This document shows positions 27,888 to 36,151 of a DNA stretch of 64,000 bases, piece after piece. Position numbers and translations under genes: made by a program. The stretch's first letter is position 1. Each line of letters begins with the position of its first letter. Origin of the DNA: Clostridium sp. E02 (GTDB lineage Bacteria; Bacillota; Clostridia; Lachnospirales; Lachnospiraceae). The stretch spans positions 1-64,000 of the forward strand of contig NZ_RJLQ01000013.1 in the NCBI RefSeq assembly GCF_003833015.1, read 5' to 3'. Below the pieces are notes generated by a model. The model was not told the DNA's origin, made no database searches, and was given only the letters and a program-made list of their open reading frames with translations.

Positions 27888-28925
27888 TCATCTCCCACCA
27901 TTTAAATAATTCCAAACAGCTGGAATATATGCCCTTAGAAATCGGCTGATTTGATAACTGACACAAACACAGATTACTGGCATAGTTAGATATAGAATAA
28001 ACGGTATTGCCGGTACTGGCGGGAGCAGCAAAGCTCCCGCTTTATTTATGAAACGAACCATGGAAAAATGAGTGGCATACAAAAAAAAGTTTTGTTTCAT
28101 CCAATCCTTTGGCTTCTTTAAATAGTTCCCCGGTATGACAAGCCACAAACCTGCGGGAAATAAAAGACGGTAACATACCGTTGAAACTGCAAGCTCTCCC
28201 CTAATATCTCCCGGAAAGTCCACTTTTCGAATCAGTAAGGCCGACACGAGCGTAATAATTCCCACGACCAGATATTTTCTTTGAAACGATTTCTCAACTA
28301 TATGTTTTCCATGAACTGCAGCAAATGCTCCGGCTGTATAATAAAAAAGAGCATCTAGATTTAAGAATGAAAGTCCAAATCCCATATAGATCGTTGCAAA
28401 AACCCCTCCCAGAAATAAACCTCCGTACAATTTCTTTTTCACAATCAGATAGATCAAAGGTGCAAGTATAATTAATAGAATAAGCTGATTCAAATACCAG
28501 AATACATAATTATACCGATACTGAAGAATCGCGTTGACCGACTCAAAAAAAGTAAAGGGTACTTTTCCTTTCCCGATCACCTGAGAGAGAAAGGGAAGAC
28601 GGCTTCCTATTACATAACCAAAGTAGTAAAGAAAATTCCAGCTGACATAAGGCACCACAACACTTTTGATCCTGGATTTATATTTCACCCAGGTCCTATC
28701 CAAAGAAAACCCTCGAAAAAAAAGATAAGAAGAGATTAAGAAAAAACCTGGAACTGCAATCTGAGCCATCGTGTCACCCAAAAATCGTTCCAGCCAGTCA
28801 ATCTGGTAAGCACTGCTTGTCTTACCAAGGAACAGGACTGCATTATAGGAATGGACCCAGATTACCAGAAGGCTGTAAAGAAATGTAAACCAGATGATCT
28901 TATTTTTGAAGTATTTCTCTTCCAT
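27888..28925 (-). CDS. Acyltransferase 3 family membrane protein
   Basis: 345 residues with about ten hydrophobic segments. The first segment ends in VIWVHS, the histidine motif of acyltransferase-3 (OafA-type) proteins, which move acyl groups across the membrane onto surface glycans. RTWVKYKSRIKSVVVPYVSW near residue 80 is the second conserved block. It follows the RpiR gene by 22 bases, suggesting one operon with nanE. Substrate unknown. ATG at 28925 with GGAGG upstream. Confidence 0.85.
   Translation of the reverse strand: MEEKYFKNKIIWFTFLYSLLVIWVHSYNAVLFLGKTSSAYQIDWLERFLGDTMAQIAVPGFFLISSYLFFRGFSLDRTWVKYKSRIKSVVVPYVSWNFLYYFGYVIGSRLPFLSQVIGKGKVPFTFFESVNAILQYRYNYVFWYLNQLILLIILAPLIYLIVKKKLYGGLFLGGVFATIYMGFGLSFLNLDALFYYTAGAFAAVHGKHIVEKSFQRKYLVVGIITLVSALLIRKVDFPGDIRGELAVSTVCYRLLFPAGLWLVIPGNYLKKPKDWMKQNFFLYATHFSMVRFINKAGALLLPPVPAIPFILYLTMPVICVCVSYQISRFLRAYIPAVWNYLNGGR
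28019..28047 (+). terminator. Plus-strand terminator inside the convergent acyltransferase gene
   Basis: GCGGGAGC-AGCAAA-GCTCCCGC forms a perfect eight-pair GC-rich stem followed by TTTATTT on the plus strand, 140 bases after the methyltransferase stop. There is no terminator in the nine-base gap between the two genes. Confidence 0.5.
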
Positions 28926-28947
28926 TCGGGTCCTCCTTCTTTCTTTA

Positions 28948-29802
28948 TTAACACATCTTATCCAAAACCGATGCGGAAGCTTTTTCGTTATTTCGCTTAC
29001 ACGTCTCGTAATATCTTCTATAATATTCCGTATATAACAAATCTATGAGAAATAACTGACTGATTTCAGAGGATGTGGAACCTCCCTGAAGAGGGCCTTC
29101 GTTGGAACCACACAAAAGTGTTATATCGGAAAAGACTGTAAGAGGAGATTTAACGAACCTAGTAATACAAATGACAACAGCTCCTGCCTTTTTCGCCAGT
29201 TCTGCCGCATGGATGGTGTCTTTTGTCGCACCGGAATAAGAAAATAAAACCGCAGCATCTCCTTTTTGCAACATAGTTGCAGCCATTGCCTGCATATGGG
29301 AATCCTGCACACAGGAAACCTTAGGTTCAATTCTTAGGAACTTATTAAATGCCTTTAAAGCTGATATCATACTGGTCCCTACTCCAAAAAAACTGATTCT
29401 ATTCGCCTGGTATAGAGATTCAACTGCCAAGTGAAAAGAATCTTCATTTAATAAAGAATACGTTTCTTCCAGTGCTCTCATATTGGTGTTTAACACTTTC
29501 CTTGATATCTCTTGAAAGGAGTCGGACAGGGAGATATCTCCTTCCAACCGTCCTTGTTCATTCTCATCTTCATGTAGACTCAAAGACAGCATCATCTTAA
29601 ACTCCTGATATCCTTTTAATTCTAAGGTCTTGCAGAAACGAAATACACTAGTATCCCCCACCTCACATGCATCTGCCAAATCGGTTATCGACATAAACAA
29701 CACATCTCTGGTGTTTTGTAAAATGTAATCAGCTACTTTCTTTTCAGCCCTGGTAAATTGGTTGTATTCTGTCCGAATTCTGGTCAAAAAATCTAACTGC
29801 AT
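28948..29802 (-). CDS. MurR/RpiR family transcriptional regulator
   Basis: 284 residues from the ATG at 29802 (GGAG at good distance; the upstream frame to 29859 overlaps nanE). Amino helix-turn-helix of RpiR type (residues about 1-75: EYNQFTRAEKKVADYIL, then ITDLADACEVGDTSVFRFCK) and a SIS sugar-phosphate-binding domain (about 105-240: FFGVGTSMISALKAFNKF, SYSGATKDTIHAAELAKKAG). Such regulators sense amino-sugar phosphates. Being downstream of nanE, it likely controls this operon in response to ManNAc-6-P or GlcNAc-6-P. Confidence 0.9.
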   Translation of the reverse strand: MQLDFLTRIRTEYNQFTRAEKKVADYILQNTRDVLFMSITDLADACEVGDTSVFRFCKTLELKGYQEFKMMLSLSLHEDENEQGRLEGDISLSDSFQEISRKVLNTNMRALEETYSLLNEDSFHLAVESLYQANRISFFGVGTSMISALKAFNKFLRIEPKVSCVQDSHMQAMAATMLQKGDAAVLFSYSGATKDTIHAAELAKKAGAVVICITRFVKSPLTVFSDITLLCGSNEGPLQGGSTSSEISQLFLIDLLYTEYYRRYYETCKRNNEKASASVLDKMC

Positions 29803-29830
29803 TAATTTCACACTCCTTTCTATTCCTTCT

Positions 29831-30529
29831 TTAGTTTGTTTTCCTGCATCCAGACCCATCTATAAAATATCCAGTTATTTCTCTGGGTCTTGTAATCGCA
29901 GTGCCCACTACGGCTGCAAACGCACCGGCCTGAAAGGCTAATTTCAATTGTTGGGGTGACATAATACCCCCCTCTGCAATTACGGGTTCGCTTACTGCCT
30001 TTGAGAGACTTTCTACCAGCTTTACGTCAGGCAGTCTGATGTGTATGGTATCTTGCGTATATCCTCGTAACGTTGTCCCAATCAGATCAAATCCCAGCTT
30101 TGCAGCTATAATCCCCTCTTCATAATTCGAGCAATCAGCCATGAATAGCTGGTTTGGATATTGTTCTTTGACCACCCTCCAAAAATCAGCCAGACTTTGA
30201 CCATTCGGGCGAAGCCTTCCGGTTCCATCCATAGCAATAATTTCTACGCCACTAGAAATCAGCTTTTGAACTTCCTCCATTGTTGGAGTGATAAAAACTT
30301 CACTGTCTTTATATTCCTTTTTAATCAATCCAATGACAGGAACAGAAACGCTCTTTTTTATCTCCAAAATATCTGCAACTGAGTTGGCACGAATTCCCAC
30401 TGCGCCTCCCTGCACCGCCGCAACGGCCATACGTGACATTATATAAGAACTGTAAAGAGGCTCTGATTCCAGTGCCTGACAAGAAACAATCAGACCACCT
30501 TTTAATCTGCTAAGCACCTTCTGTTTCAT
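29831..30529 (-). CDS. nanE: N-acetylmannosamine-6-phosphate 2-epimerase NanE
   Basis: Converts ManNAc-6-P to GlcNAc-6-P in sialic acid catabolism. 232 residues from the ATG at 30529 (AAAGG nine bases upstream; the ATG pair at 30565 has none). TIM-barrel blocks: GGLIVSCQALESEPLY, AVGIRANSVADI, IAMDGTGRLRP, ADCSNYEEG, EGGIMSP and AVVGTAITRP. No nanA lyase, nanK kinase or transporter is adjacent, so this is a partial set or serves wall-sugar recycling. Confidence 0.93.
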   Translation of the reverse strand: MKQKVLSRLKGGLIVSCQALESEPLYSSYIMSRMAVAAVQGGAVGIRANSVADILEIKKSVSVPVIGLIKKEYKDSEVFITPTMEEVQKLISSGVEIIAMDGTGRLRPNGQSLADFWRVVKEQYPNQLFMADCSNYEEGIIAAKLGFDLIGTTLRGYTQDTIHIRLPDVKLVESLSKAVSEPVIAEGGIMSPQQLKLAFQAGAFAAVVGTAITRPREITGYFIDGSGCRKTN

Positions 30530-30598
30530 GCTGTATATCCTTTCCACGTTCATTTCTTTCATCATATCACATCTGAAAAAATTATCCTATACTGGTTT

Positions 30599-30626
30599 TT
30601 TATAGTTTAATAGTAATATCTGTAAA
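30599..30626 (-). promoter_or_regulatory. Sigma-A promoter candidate for nanE-rpiR-acyltransferase
   Basis: Minus strand TTTACA (30621-30626), 16-base spacer, TATAAA (30599-30604), about 70 bases before nanE. Confidence 0.5.
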
Positions 30627-30676
30627 ATTAATGAATTATTTACATATTTTTCAAGTACTTCGCGTAGGGATTATGG

Positions 30677-30682
30677 TATAAT
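30677..30682 (+). promoter_or_regulatory. Extended -10 promoter candidate for the subtilase gene
   Basis: TATGG-TATAAT: an extended -10 element 45 bases before the start at 30727; no good -35 box at the expected distance. Confidence 0.45.
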
Positions 30683-30726
30683 GAATAAAATCTTATGGAT
30701 CCAACGATTATAAAGGAGAATAAATC

Positions 30727-32031
30727 ATGAATAAGAGAGTTCGTGCTGTTTGCCTTTCTTTGGCAGTTCTTTTTATAGGAATGTATTTATGCAACAGCCA
30801 AGTCAACCAAATAGACAAAATGGAATCAAATGATCAAAAGATACATATATTTTCCTCTAACTTAAGACAAGCCCCCCTTCATACCATGGCACTTGGACCT
30901 GGTCTTATTAATCTATCCCCTGCGGATCAGTTTTCCACCTATCAATGGGGTCTGAAAAACGATGGAGAACTCCGTCTTGTGGAAATGGTATCAAAATTCA
31001 AAGCTGTAGATGATCTATATTCTGGACCATCTTCGTTTGGGGGCGGCCACACACAACAACCTGGTCCCAATGATTATGAATCAAAAGTAACAAAAGCAGT
31101 CCCGGGGATTGATATTAACATACAGCCTGCCTGGGAATTATACGACAAACAGTCTGAGAAACGAAGCGTAATTGTAGCTATTATCGATACAGGGATTGAT
31201 ATTAACCACAGGGAGTTAAAACATGCCATCTGGACCAATCCTGGTGAAATTGACGGAGATGGGATCGACGATGACGAGAATGGTTATATTGATGATATTC
31301 ATGGATGGAACTTCTACTCTGGTAACAATCAAGTTTTTACTGGGGAGGAGGACAGTCACGGCACCCATGCTGCTGGTACTGTCAGTGCAGCAAGGGGTAA
31401 TTATGGCATAGCCGGCATTACAGACAACCATTATGTTAAGATCATGCCAATAAAAGCATTAGGCGGATCGGAAGGGATCGGTTCTCCCTCTAAAGTCATA
31501 GAGGCGATCCGTTATGCAGAAGCCAATGGGGCATCTATCTGCAATCTGAGCATGGGGACTACGGCATATAGCAAAGAACTGGCTGATACGATTCACAATT
31601 CTAACATGTTATTTGTTGTATCTTGTGGAAATGGTGGAGTCTCAGGCCTTGGCTATGATACAGATGAACATCCCGTGTATCCAGCTTCTCTTCCCTATGA
31701 CAATGTCATTTCCGTCGCTAACCTCCTGTTTGATGGAACGTTAAGCGAGGATTCTAATTATGGAGCAAAAAGTGTTGACCTTGCAGCACCGGGAACTTAT
31801 ATACTCAGTACCATTCCAGATAATTCTTATGGTTTTATGAGTGGCACCTCCATGGCCGCCCCAATGGTAACCGGGGTTGCTGCTATGCTTTACTCCTATC
31901 GTAAGGATCTTTCTCTACTTGAAGTGAAATCTATATTAATAAGCTCTAGTAAAAAAACAGATGCACTGGCAGGAAAAACAGTCAGCGGTGGTTTGTTGGA
32001 TGCGTACGGCGCATTGACCTGGGGACAATAA
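30727..32031 (+). CDS. S8 family (subtilisin-like) serine protease
   Basis: 434 residues. Residues 1-24 form a signal peptide or amino-terminal anchor. Catalytic triad: D154 in AIIDTGID, H211 in DSHGTHAAG, S375 in MSGTSMAAP; oxyanion asparagine N302 in SCGNGG. The acidic block DGDGIDDDENGYIDD (about 176-190) resembles a calcium site. No wall-anchor motif at the end. The stretch of about 120 residues between signal and catalytic domain could be a propeptide but is not a recognisable I9 inhibitor. ATG follows AAAGGAG. Convergent with the DUF5722 gene, sharing a bidirectional terminator. Confidence 0.93.
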   Translation: MNKRVRAVCLSLAVLFIGMYLCNSQVNQIDKMESNDQKIHIFSSNLRQAPLHTMALGPGLINLSPADQFSTYQWGLKNDGELRLVEMVSKFKAVDDLYSGPSSFGGGHTQQPGPNDYESKVTKAVPGIDINIQPAWELYDKQSEKRSVIVAIIDTGIDINHRELKHAIWTNPGEIDGDGIDDDENGYIDDIHGWNFYSGNNQVFTGEEDSHGTHAAGTVSAARGNYGIAGITDNHYVKIMPIKALGGSEGIGSPSKVIEAIRYAEANGASICNLSMGTTAYSKELADTIHNSNMLFVVSCGNGGVSGLGYDTDEHPVYPASLPYDNVISVANLLFDGTLSEDSNYGAKSVDLAAPGTYILSTIPDNSYGFMSGTSMAAPMVTGVAAMLYSYRKDLSLLEVKSILISSSKKTDALAGKTVSGGLLDAYGALTWGQ

Positions 32032-32073
32032 AAGACAGGGCAGAAAGAAATAACTTCTTCTGCCCTGTCTTTT
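32030..32073. terminator. Bidirectional terminator between the subtilase and DUF5722 genes
   Basis: AAAAGACAGGGCAGAA and TTCTGCCCTGTCTTTT are perfectly complementary over 16 bases with a 12-base loop. A/T tails on both sides allow termination on either strand. Confidence 0.9.
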
Positions 32074-32097
32074 ATTGATTTTCTGCTTGTGCTTATA

Positions 32098-33807
32098 TCA
32101 TTTCTTATTCTCTTGATATTCCCATCGGAAATTGGGAATCACATCAGACCAGTTATCAATTCCGATTATAGATTTCGCAAATTCAGAAGATTCTAATGTG
32201 TATTTTTTCTTATCAATATCACGGAACACCTGCCATATCTTACGACGTCTTGTTGCTACAATATCATCGCCCCGATCCATCCTACATTCCCAAAGTCCAA
32301 AAGATAATCCACTTCGAACTTCGGATGGTGCATCCACCTGTCGACTTAAAATATAAGCATCAATATAAGGATTGCTGTCAACCATATAATAGGAATAAGC
32401 ATACGCAGCCGCCTGAACCTGAGGAATCTTCCCTCTTGACTGACTGGTAGCAGTAAATCCCTGTTCTGTCAATATAATGTGGCGAACGTTCCCACTTGGA
32501 GATTTTAAGCTATCCTGAGCCATATAATCCGTTAGTGTGTTTAGATTCTTGAAATTAATAACAGGAGAATTAAAATCATTAGTGATCAAACCTGTCTTAT
32601 CATCATCCCAGAATTCCGGCTCTGTCATGGGACATGGGTATGGATGGTAGGATAATCCCCAATCCATCTGCCCCTGTTCATTCGCAAGAGCGTTGAAATG
32701 ATCTACAATATCTTTTCCACCGTATTTTTGTTTGTTGTCAATCTCGTTCTTCCAGTTATAATCAAGGGAATAATAAACCCGATCATTAGCACTGGTACTT
32801 TTAATGGCAGTATAAAAAACCCGAAATACATCCTGATATGCTTTCACATAGCGGTTGATTTCCATATCTCCTACATAATTCCATTGCTGATTGTTGATTT
32901 CATTCCCTACAATCCAGTTGGAAATCTTACCAGCGTTTGGATTGGAGCCATTATAACGTTCTGCCAGAAATGAAGCGATAGCTTTAGTTTGGTCTAATCC
33001 CTTGGGAGTTGCTACGTTAAACATGTAATAAAAAGCTTTTGAATTCTTTTTCGTTCCAGGATAAACCAGATCTGGTGCTGCTTCATTCCAGCCATTTAAA
33101 ATAATTGCAGTTACTGTCATCCCTTTTCCTGACAATGCACTAATGGTCTCATCATAACTTTTGATGGCATTCTCATCAAAATGATAGGTCTTTCCATCAT
33201 ACTGGTATTCAATTCCCTGTCCTAAAATCTGGTGAAAGGATATGTTGGTCGCTACATGCTTTACTCCCAAATCGAAGGCATCTCCCAGCATGTTAAGCTG
33301 AATATTTAATCCCTTCTTCGTCAAAGGATCACTGAATTTTTCTTGATTTTCCGCTACAATCTCAGGGTTGGTAATGTAATGTGGTTTGCTGATTTCAATG
33401 TATTTTGTTCCATCCCAGACAGCTACCACAAATTTACTGTATAATCTGTCGCTAGCCGTATTGCGAGCCAATGGAAACGTGAAGGTTACTGAACTTCCGG
33501 GAGCTGATGATGCTAAATAATCGGTTCTTCCATCCAGATTATCCTGGTAGGGTTGAAGTTCTACAAGATACAATACACCATCTGTACCCTCCACCGGCGC
33601 TTGATTGGACACCTTTAATGTTACAGTATTCTTATCCGTACCGATCAGACAGGATTGGATCACGGCCTGTGTATCCATAAATACTTGTTCCGGTTCTACC
33701 TGTTGATTTGTATTCTCATCTGCCAGTGATAGAAAGGCAGTAAAACAGCATAACATCGCAGCAGTTAGAAATCCAGTTAAGGCCCTGCCTAATATTTTTA
33801 CTTTCAT
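32098..33807 (-). CDS. Secreted DUF5722 family protein, glycosidase-like
   Basis: 569 residues from the ATG at 33807 (GGAGG nine bases upstream). Signal peptide in residues 1-30 (hydrophobic core, cut near LSLADE). Amino region about 35-145 is a beta domain (EQVFMDTQAVIQSCLIG), then a TIM-barrel-like region with KKGLNIQLNMLGDAFDLGVKHV, a likely acid/base glutamate in WIVGNEINNQQW, and a likely nucleophile glutamate in IILTEQGFTATS. These fit clan GH-A geometry; Pfam groups such proteins as DUF5722. Substrate unknown. Confidence 0.8.
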   Translation of the reverse strand: MKVKILGRALTGFLTAAMLCCFTAFLSLADENTNQQVEPEQVFMDTQAVIQSCLIGTDKNTVTLKVSNQAPVEGTDGVLYLVELQPYQDNLDGRTDYLASSAPGSSVTFTFPLARNTASDRLYSKFVVAVWDGTKYIEISKPHYITNPEIVAENQEKFSDPLTKKGLNIQLNMLGDAFDLGVKHVATNISFHQILGQGIEYQYDGKTYHFDENAIKSYDETISALSGKGMTVTAIILNGWNEAAPDLVYPGTKKNSKAFYYMFNVATPKGLDQTKAIASFLAERYNGSNPNAGKISNWIVGNEINNQQWNYVGDMEINRYVKAYQDVFRVFYTAIKSTSANDRVYYSLDYNWKNEIDNKQKYGGKDIVDHFNALANEQGQMDWGLSYHPYPCPMTEPEFWDDDKTGLITNDFNSPVINFKNLNTLTDYMAQDSLKSPSGNVRHIILTEQGFTATSQSRGKIPQVQAAAYAYSYYMVDSNPYIDAYILSRQVDAPSEVRSGLSFGLWECRMDRGDDIVATRRRKIWQVFRDIDKKKYTLESSEFAKSIIGIDNWSDVIPNFRWEYQENKK

Positions 33808-33847
33808 TTTCCGATTCCTCCATGTAAAGGTAATTAGATACCATACC

Positions 33848-33876
33848 ATAATAACCAATTTCCCTTATATTTACAA
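33848..33876 (-). promoter_or_regulatory. Sigma-A promoter for the DUF5722 gene
   Basis: Minus strand TTGTAA (33871-33876), 17-base spacer, TATTAT (33848-33853), about 40 bases before the start. Confidence 0.65.
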
Positions 33877-33975
33877 TAACGTTTTTATTACTTATTTGTA
33901 AGGAATCTGTAATTGATTCAAGTTTGAGGTTAGTGCTTAATTGGCATAACCACATATTTACCGCCACTTAAAATT

Positions 33976-34018
33976 CGGCTTTTTAATTTAATTATCCAAC
34001 GATAGTAGCAACTCTTCT
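33976..34018 (-). repeat. Remnant copy of the tuf 3' end
   Basis: 43 bases match 34787-34829 (the last eight codons and stop of tuf plus the first terminator arm) at 40 positions. On the minus strand it still reads RVATIVG then stop, against RVATIVE then stop in tuf. Beyond the repeat the two sequences are unrelated. The copies are in the same orientation, 768 bases apart, and enclose the toxin-antitoxin locus. Confidence 0.85.
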
Positions 34019-34229
34019 TAAGAGCGTTTGTAAGCCCTTGAAAGCAGTGTTTCTAATCGTTTTTATGATGTTTTTATCGAAAGTTTGTTCTATTTGCAAT
34101 GCCTGATTTTGTAGTACCATTTTATAAAAGAAAACACCCATCTTTCGACAGGTTCTATGATCTATATGGATAATACAAAGTGAATTAACAAGTCTACATA
34201 TTAAAGTTACATAAGTTTATATTAAACCA
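34019..34229. other. Non-coding stretch between the tuf remnant and the antisense RNA promoter
   Basis: AT-rich, with no ORF that has a ribosome site. It contains a 13-mer, TAGTACCATTTTA (34112-34124), that recurs at 34727-34739 near the other end of the interval bounded by the tuf-end repeats. Confidence 0.5.
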
Positions 34230-34258
34230 TTGAAATGAATCATACGATATGATATATT
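34230..34258 (+). promoter_or_regulatory. Promoter of the antisense RNA
   Basis: TTGAAA (34230-34235), 17-base spacer, TATATT (34253-34258), with a transcription start predicted near 34264. Confidence 0.7.
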
Positions 34259-34263
34259 AGAAC

Positions 34264-34363
34264 TACAAAGAGTAACCGCCACACAAAGTGGAAGCTCCCA
34301 GAAAAAGCAAATGTCCTAATGGACACCGCCTATCCTGTTCGCAGCAGGGTAGGCTATTTTTTT
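34264..34363 (+). ncRNA. Antisense RNA antitoxin, type I toxin-antitoxin system
   Basis: About 100 nt transcribed against the 3' end of the toxin gene and its 3' UTR. It contains CCAC-ACAAA-GTGG, TGTCC-TAAT-GGACA, and ends in a strong terminator GCCTATCCTG / CAGGGTAGGC followed by TATTTTTTT (34328-34363). Overlap with the toxin coding region is ten bases, the rest pairs with the 3' UTR, as in TxpA/RatA and BsrG/SR4 systems. Existence is inferred from promoter, terminator and position. Confidence 0.7.
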
Positions 34364-34443
34364 AACTTATCTATGTAAGTCAGCAATGCCAAGATAAAAG
34401 TTGCAAATAAAAGCACGTCTGCAAAAGAAAACATATCCGACAC
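34354..34443 (-). CDS. Holin-like type I toxin peptide
   Basis: 29 codons from a GTG at 34443 (26 from the ATG at 34434, which is better spaced from the GGGAGG). The peptide has one hydrophobic helix (FADVLLFATFILALLTYI) followed by the charged end DKLKK. The ALLTYIDK ending is the signature of the putative holin-like toxin family, small membrane peptides that depolarise the cell when over-produced. The gene has its own promoter and a 75-nt 5' leader. The opposite strand carries a terminator-ended RNA that overlaps its 3' end, completing a type I module. Confidence 0.8.
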   Translation of the reverse strand: MSDMFSFADVLLFATFILALLTYIDKLKK

Positions 34444-34755
34444 CACCTCCCATCTCGTTATGACGTAAAGACATAAAAGCTGGAAGGTTCCACCCTGTAT
34501 TCGGTTACTCCTGAAATCATATTACCATATAATTCCAAGGTCCACAATATTTATTTGACCTTTACAATCGGTGAGGGATAAACGTCCTTTTCGTCATGAG
34601 GTACGAAAATCTCCGGCCATCGCCCAAAGCAGTTATGAGCTCGTCCTCTGGTAGGAACGGAAAATCTCAAGCTCTCCTAATCTGTTGCGACCGTCGCAAC
34701 TCCTCCAGAAATTCGATTCCTTATAATAGTACCATTTTAGTCCCACAAAACAAAG
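34444..34755. other. Toxin mRNA leader and non-coding spacer
   Basis: Contains the toxin promoter (34519-34547) and, further upstream, a perfect hairpin TTGCGAC-C-GTCGCAA (34684-34698). GAAAATCTC occurs twice (around 34604 and 34661). A stop-free frame of 67 codons exists on the plus strand from 34596 but has no ribosome site and no recognisable product. Confidence 0.45.
34519..34547 (-). promoter_or_regulatory. Promoter of the holin-like toxin
   Basis: Minus strand TTGTGG (34542-34547), 17-base spacer, TAATAT (34519-34524) with an extended TGG element before the -10. Confidence 0.6.
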
Positions 34756-34794
34756 AAAAAGCCGAAACCCTCATAAACAAAGGGCTCGGCTTTT
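34756..34794 (-). terminator. Terminator of tuf
   Basis: Minus strand AAAAGCCGAGCCCT pairs with AGGGTTTCGGCTTTT (internal mismatch) and is followed by T-rich sequence. Begins eight bases after the tuf stop. Confidence 0.85.
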
Positions 34795-34829
34795 AAATTT
34801 AATTATTCAACGATAGTAGCAACTCTTCC
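34787..34829 (-). repeat. Second copy of the 43-bp direct repeat, within the tuf 3' end
   Basis: Intact copy: last codons of tuf (RVATIVE, stop) and start of its terminator. Partner of 33976-34018. Confidence 0.85.
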
Positions 34830-35996
34830 TGAACCTACAGTACGTCCACCTTCACGGATAGCGAAACGAAGACCCTGCTCCATAGCGATTGGATGAATTA
34901 ACTCTACAGTCATTTCAACGTTGTCACCAGGCATACACATTTCTGTGCCTTCTGGTAAATCACATACACCAGTTACGTCAGTTGTTCTGAAGTAAAACTG
35001 AGGTCTGTAGTTGTTGAAGAAAGGAGTATGACGTCCACCTTCATCTTTTGTTAAAACATAAACCTGAGCGGTAAATTTCTTATGACAAGTAATTGAACTA
35101 GGTTTGCAAAGACACTGTCCTCTTTCGATTTCTTCTCTCTGAACACCACGAAGTAATGCACCGATGTTATCACCAGCCTGAGCTTCGTCCAGTAACTTAC
35201 GGAACATCTCAATACCAGTTACAACAACTTTACGTGTTTCTTCGTGAATACCAACGATTTCAACTTCGTCAGATACGTGTAATGTTCCACGCTCTACTCT
35301 ACCAGTTGCAACTGTACCACGGCCTGTAATAGAGAAAACATCCTCTACTGGCATTAAGAATGGCTTATCAGTTTCACGAACTGGATCAGGAATGAATTCA
35401 TCAACTGATTTCATTAATTCAAGGATTTTATCTCCCCAATTGCTGGAAGGATCTTCAAGAGCCTTTAATGCAGAACCCTGGATGATTGGTGTATCATCGC
35501 CTGGGAATTCGTACTCATCTAAGAGCTCACGGATCTCCATGTCTACTAATTCAAGTAATTCTTCATCATCAACCATATCACATTTGTTCATGAATACAAC
35601 GATGTAAGGAACACCTACCTGACGAGAAAGCAGGATATGCTCTCTTGTCTGAGCCATAACACCATCAGTAGCAGCTACAACTAAAATAGCTCCATCCATC
35701 TGAGCAGCACCAGTAATCATGTTCTTAACGTAATCAGCATGTCCTGGGCAGTCAACGTGTGCATAATGTCTTGTCTCTGTCTCATACTCTACGTGAGAAG
35801 TTGAAATTGTGATACCACGCTCTCTCTCCTCTGGTGCCTTATCGATATTCTCGAAGCTTACTGATTCACCAGTACCTAATCTCTCATGAAGAGTCTTTGT
35901 GATAGCAGCTGTTAAAGTAGTTTTACCATGATCAACGTGTCCGATGGTACCAATGTTACAATGGGTTTTGTTTCTTTCAAACTTAGCTTTAGCCAT
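34803..35996 (-). CDS. tuf: Translation elongation factor Tu
   Basis: 397 residues. GTPase that brings aminoacyl-tRNA to the ribosome. P-loop GHVDHGKT at 19-26, G2 region [13 protein letters not shown] near 60, DCPGHADY near 81, NKCDMVDD near 136. Carboxy end [13 protein letters not shown] at 35996 has AAGGAGG upstream. It has its own promoter and leader in addition to any read-through from fusA. In most Clostridia the S10 operon follows directly; here about 10 kb of accessory genes intervene. Confidence 0.98.
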   Translation of the reverse strand: MAKAKFERNKTHCNIGTIGHVDHGKTTLTAAITKTLHERLGTGESVSFENIDKAPEERERGITISTSHVEYETETRHYAHVDCPGHADYVKNMITGAAQMDGAILVVAATDGVMAQTREHILLSRQVGVPYIVVFMNKCDMVDDEELLELVDMEIRELLDEYEFPGDDTPIIQGSALKALEDPSSNWGDKILELMKSVDEFIPDPVRETDKPFLMPVEDVFSITGRGTVATGRVERGTLHVSDEVEIVGIHEETRKVVVTGIEMFRKLLDEAQAGDNIGALLRGVQREEIERGQCLCKPSSITCHKKFTAQVYVLTKDEGGRHTPFFNNYRPQFYFRTTDVTGVCDLPEGTEMCMPGDNVEMTVELIHPIAMEQGLRFAIREGGRTVGSGRVATIVE

Positions 35997-36020
35997 TTTA
36001 TAACGTCCTCCTTAATATAT

Positions 36021-36034
36021 GCTCTTTCCAGAGC
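36021..36034 (-). promoter_or_regulatory. Leader hairpin before tuf
   Basis: Minus strand GCTCT-GGAA-AGAGC, five pairs, ten bases before the GGAGG of tuf. The fusA-tuf spacer also has a longer imperfect stem near 36106-36135 (GGATTTC...GGAATCC) just after fusA without a T-run. Confidence 0.4.
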
Positions 36035-36060
36035 GTTGTTTTAATGTTAGGCTGTTTTTT

Positions 36061-36089
36061 ATTATATGCTATTTATGCACTATTTTCAA
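36061..36089 (-). promoter_or_regulatory. Sigma-A promoter for tuf
   Basis: Minus strand TTGAAA (36084-36089), 17-base spacer, TATAAT (36061-36066), about 65 bases before the start. Confidence 0.75.
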
Positions 36090-36151
36090 CCTTATTTAAC
36101 GGATTCCAGGACGGACTTATCCGCCCGAAATCCAGTAGAACCTATTCGGTA

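Noticed and set aside
34596-34796. 67-codon ORF on the plus strand next to the toxin gene.
   Set aside because: Runs through the tuf terminator, lacks a ribosome site and has low-complexity composition; treated as spacer.
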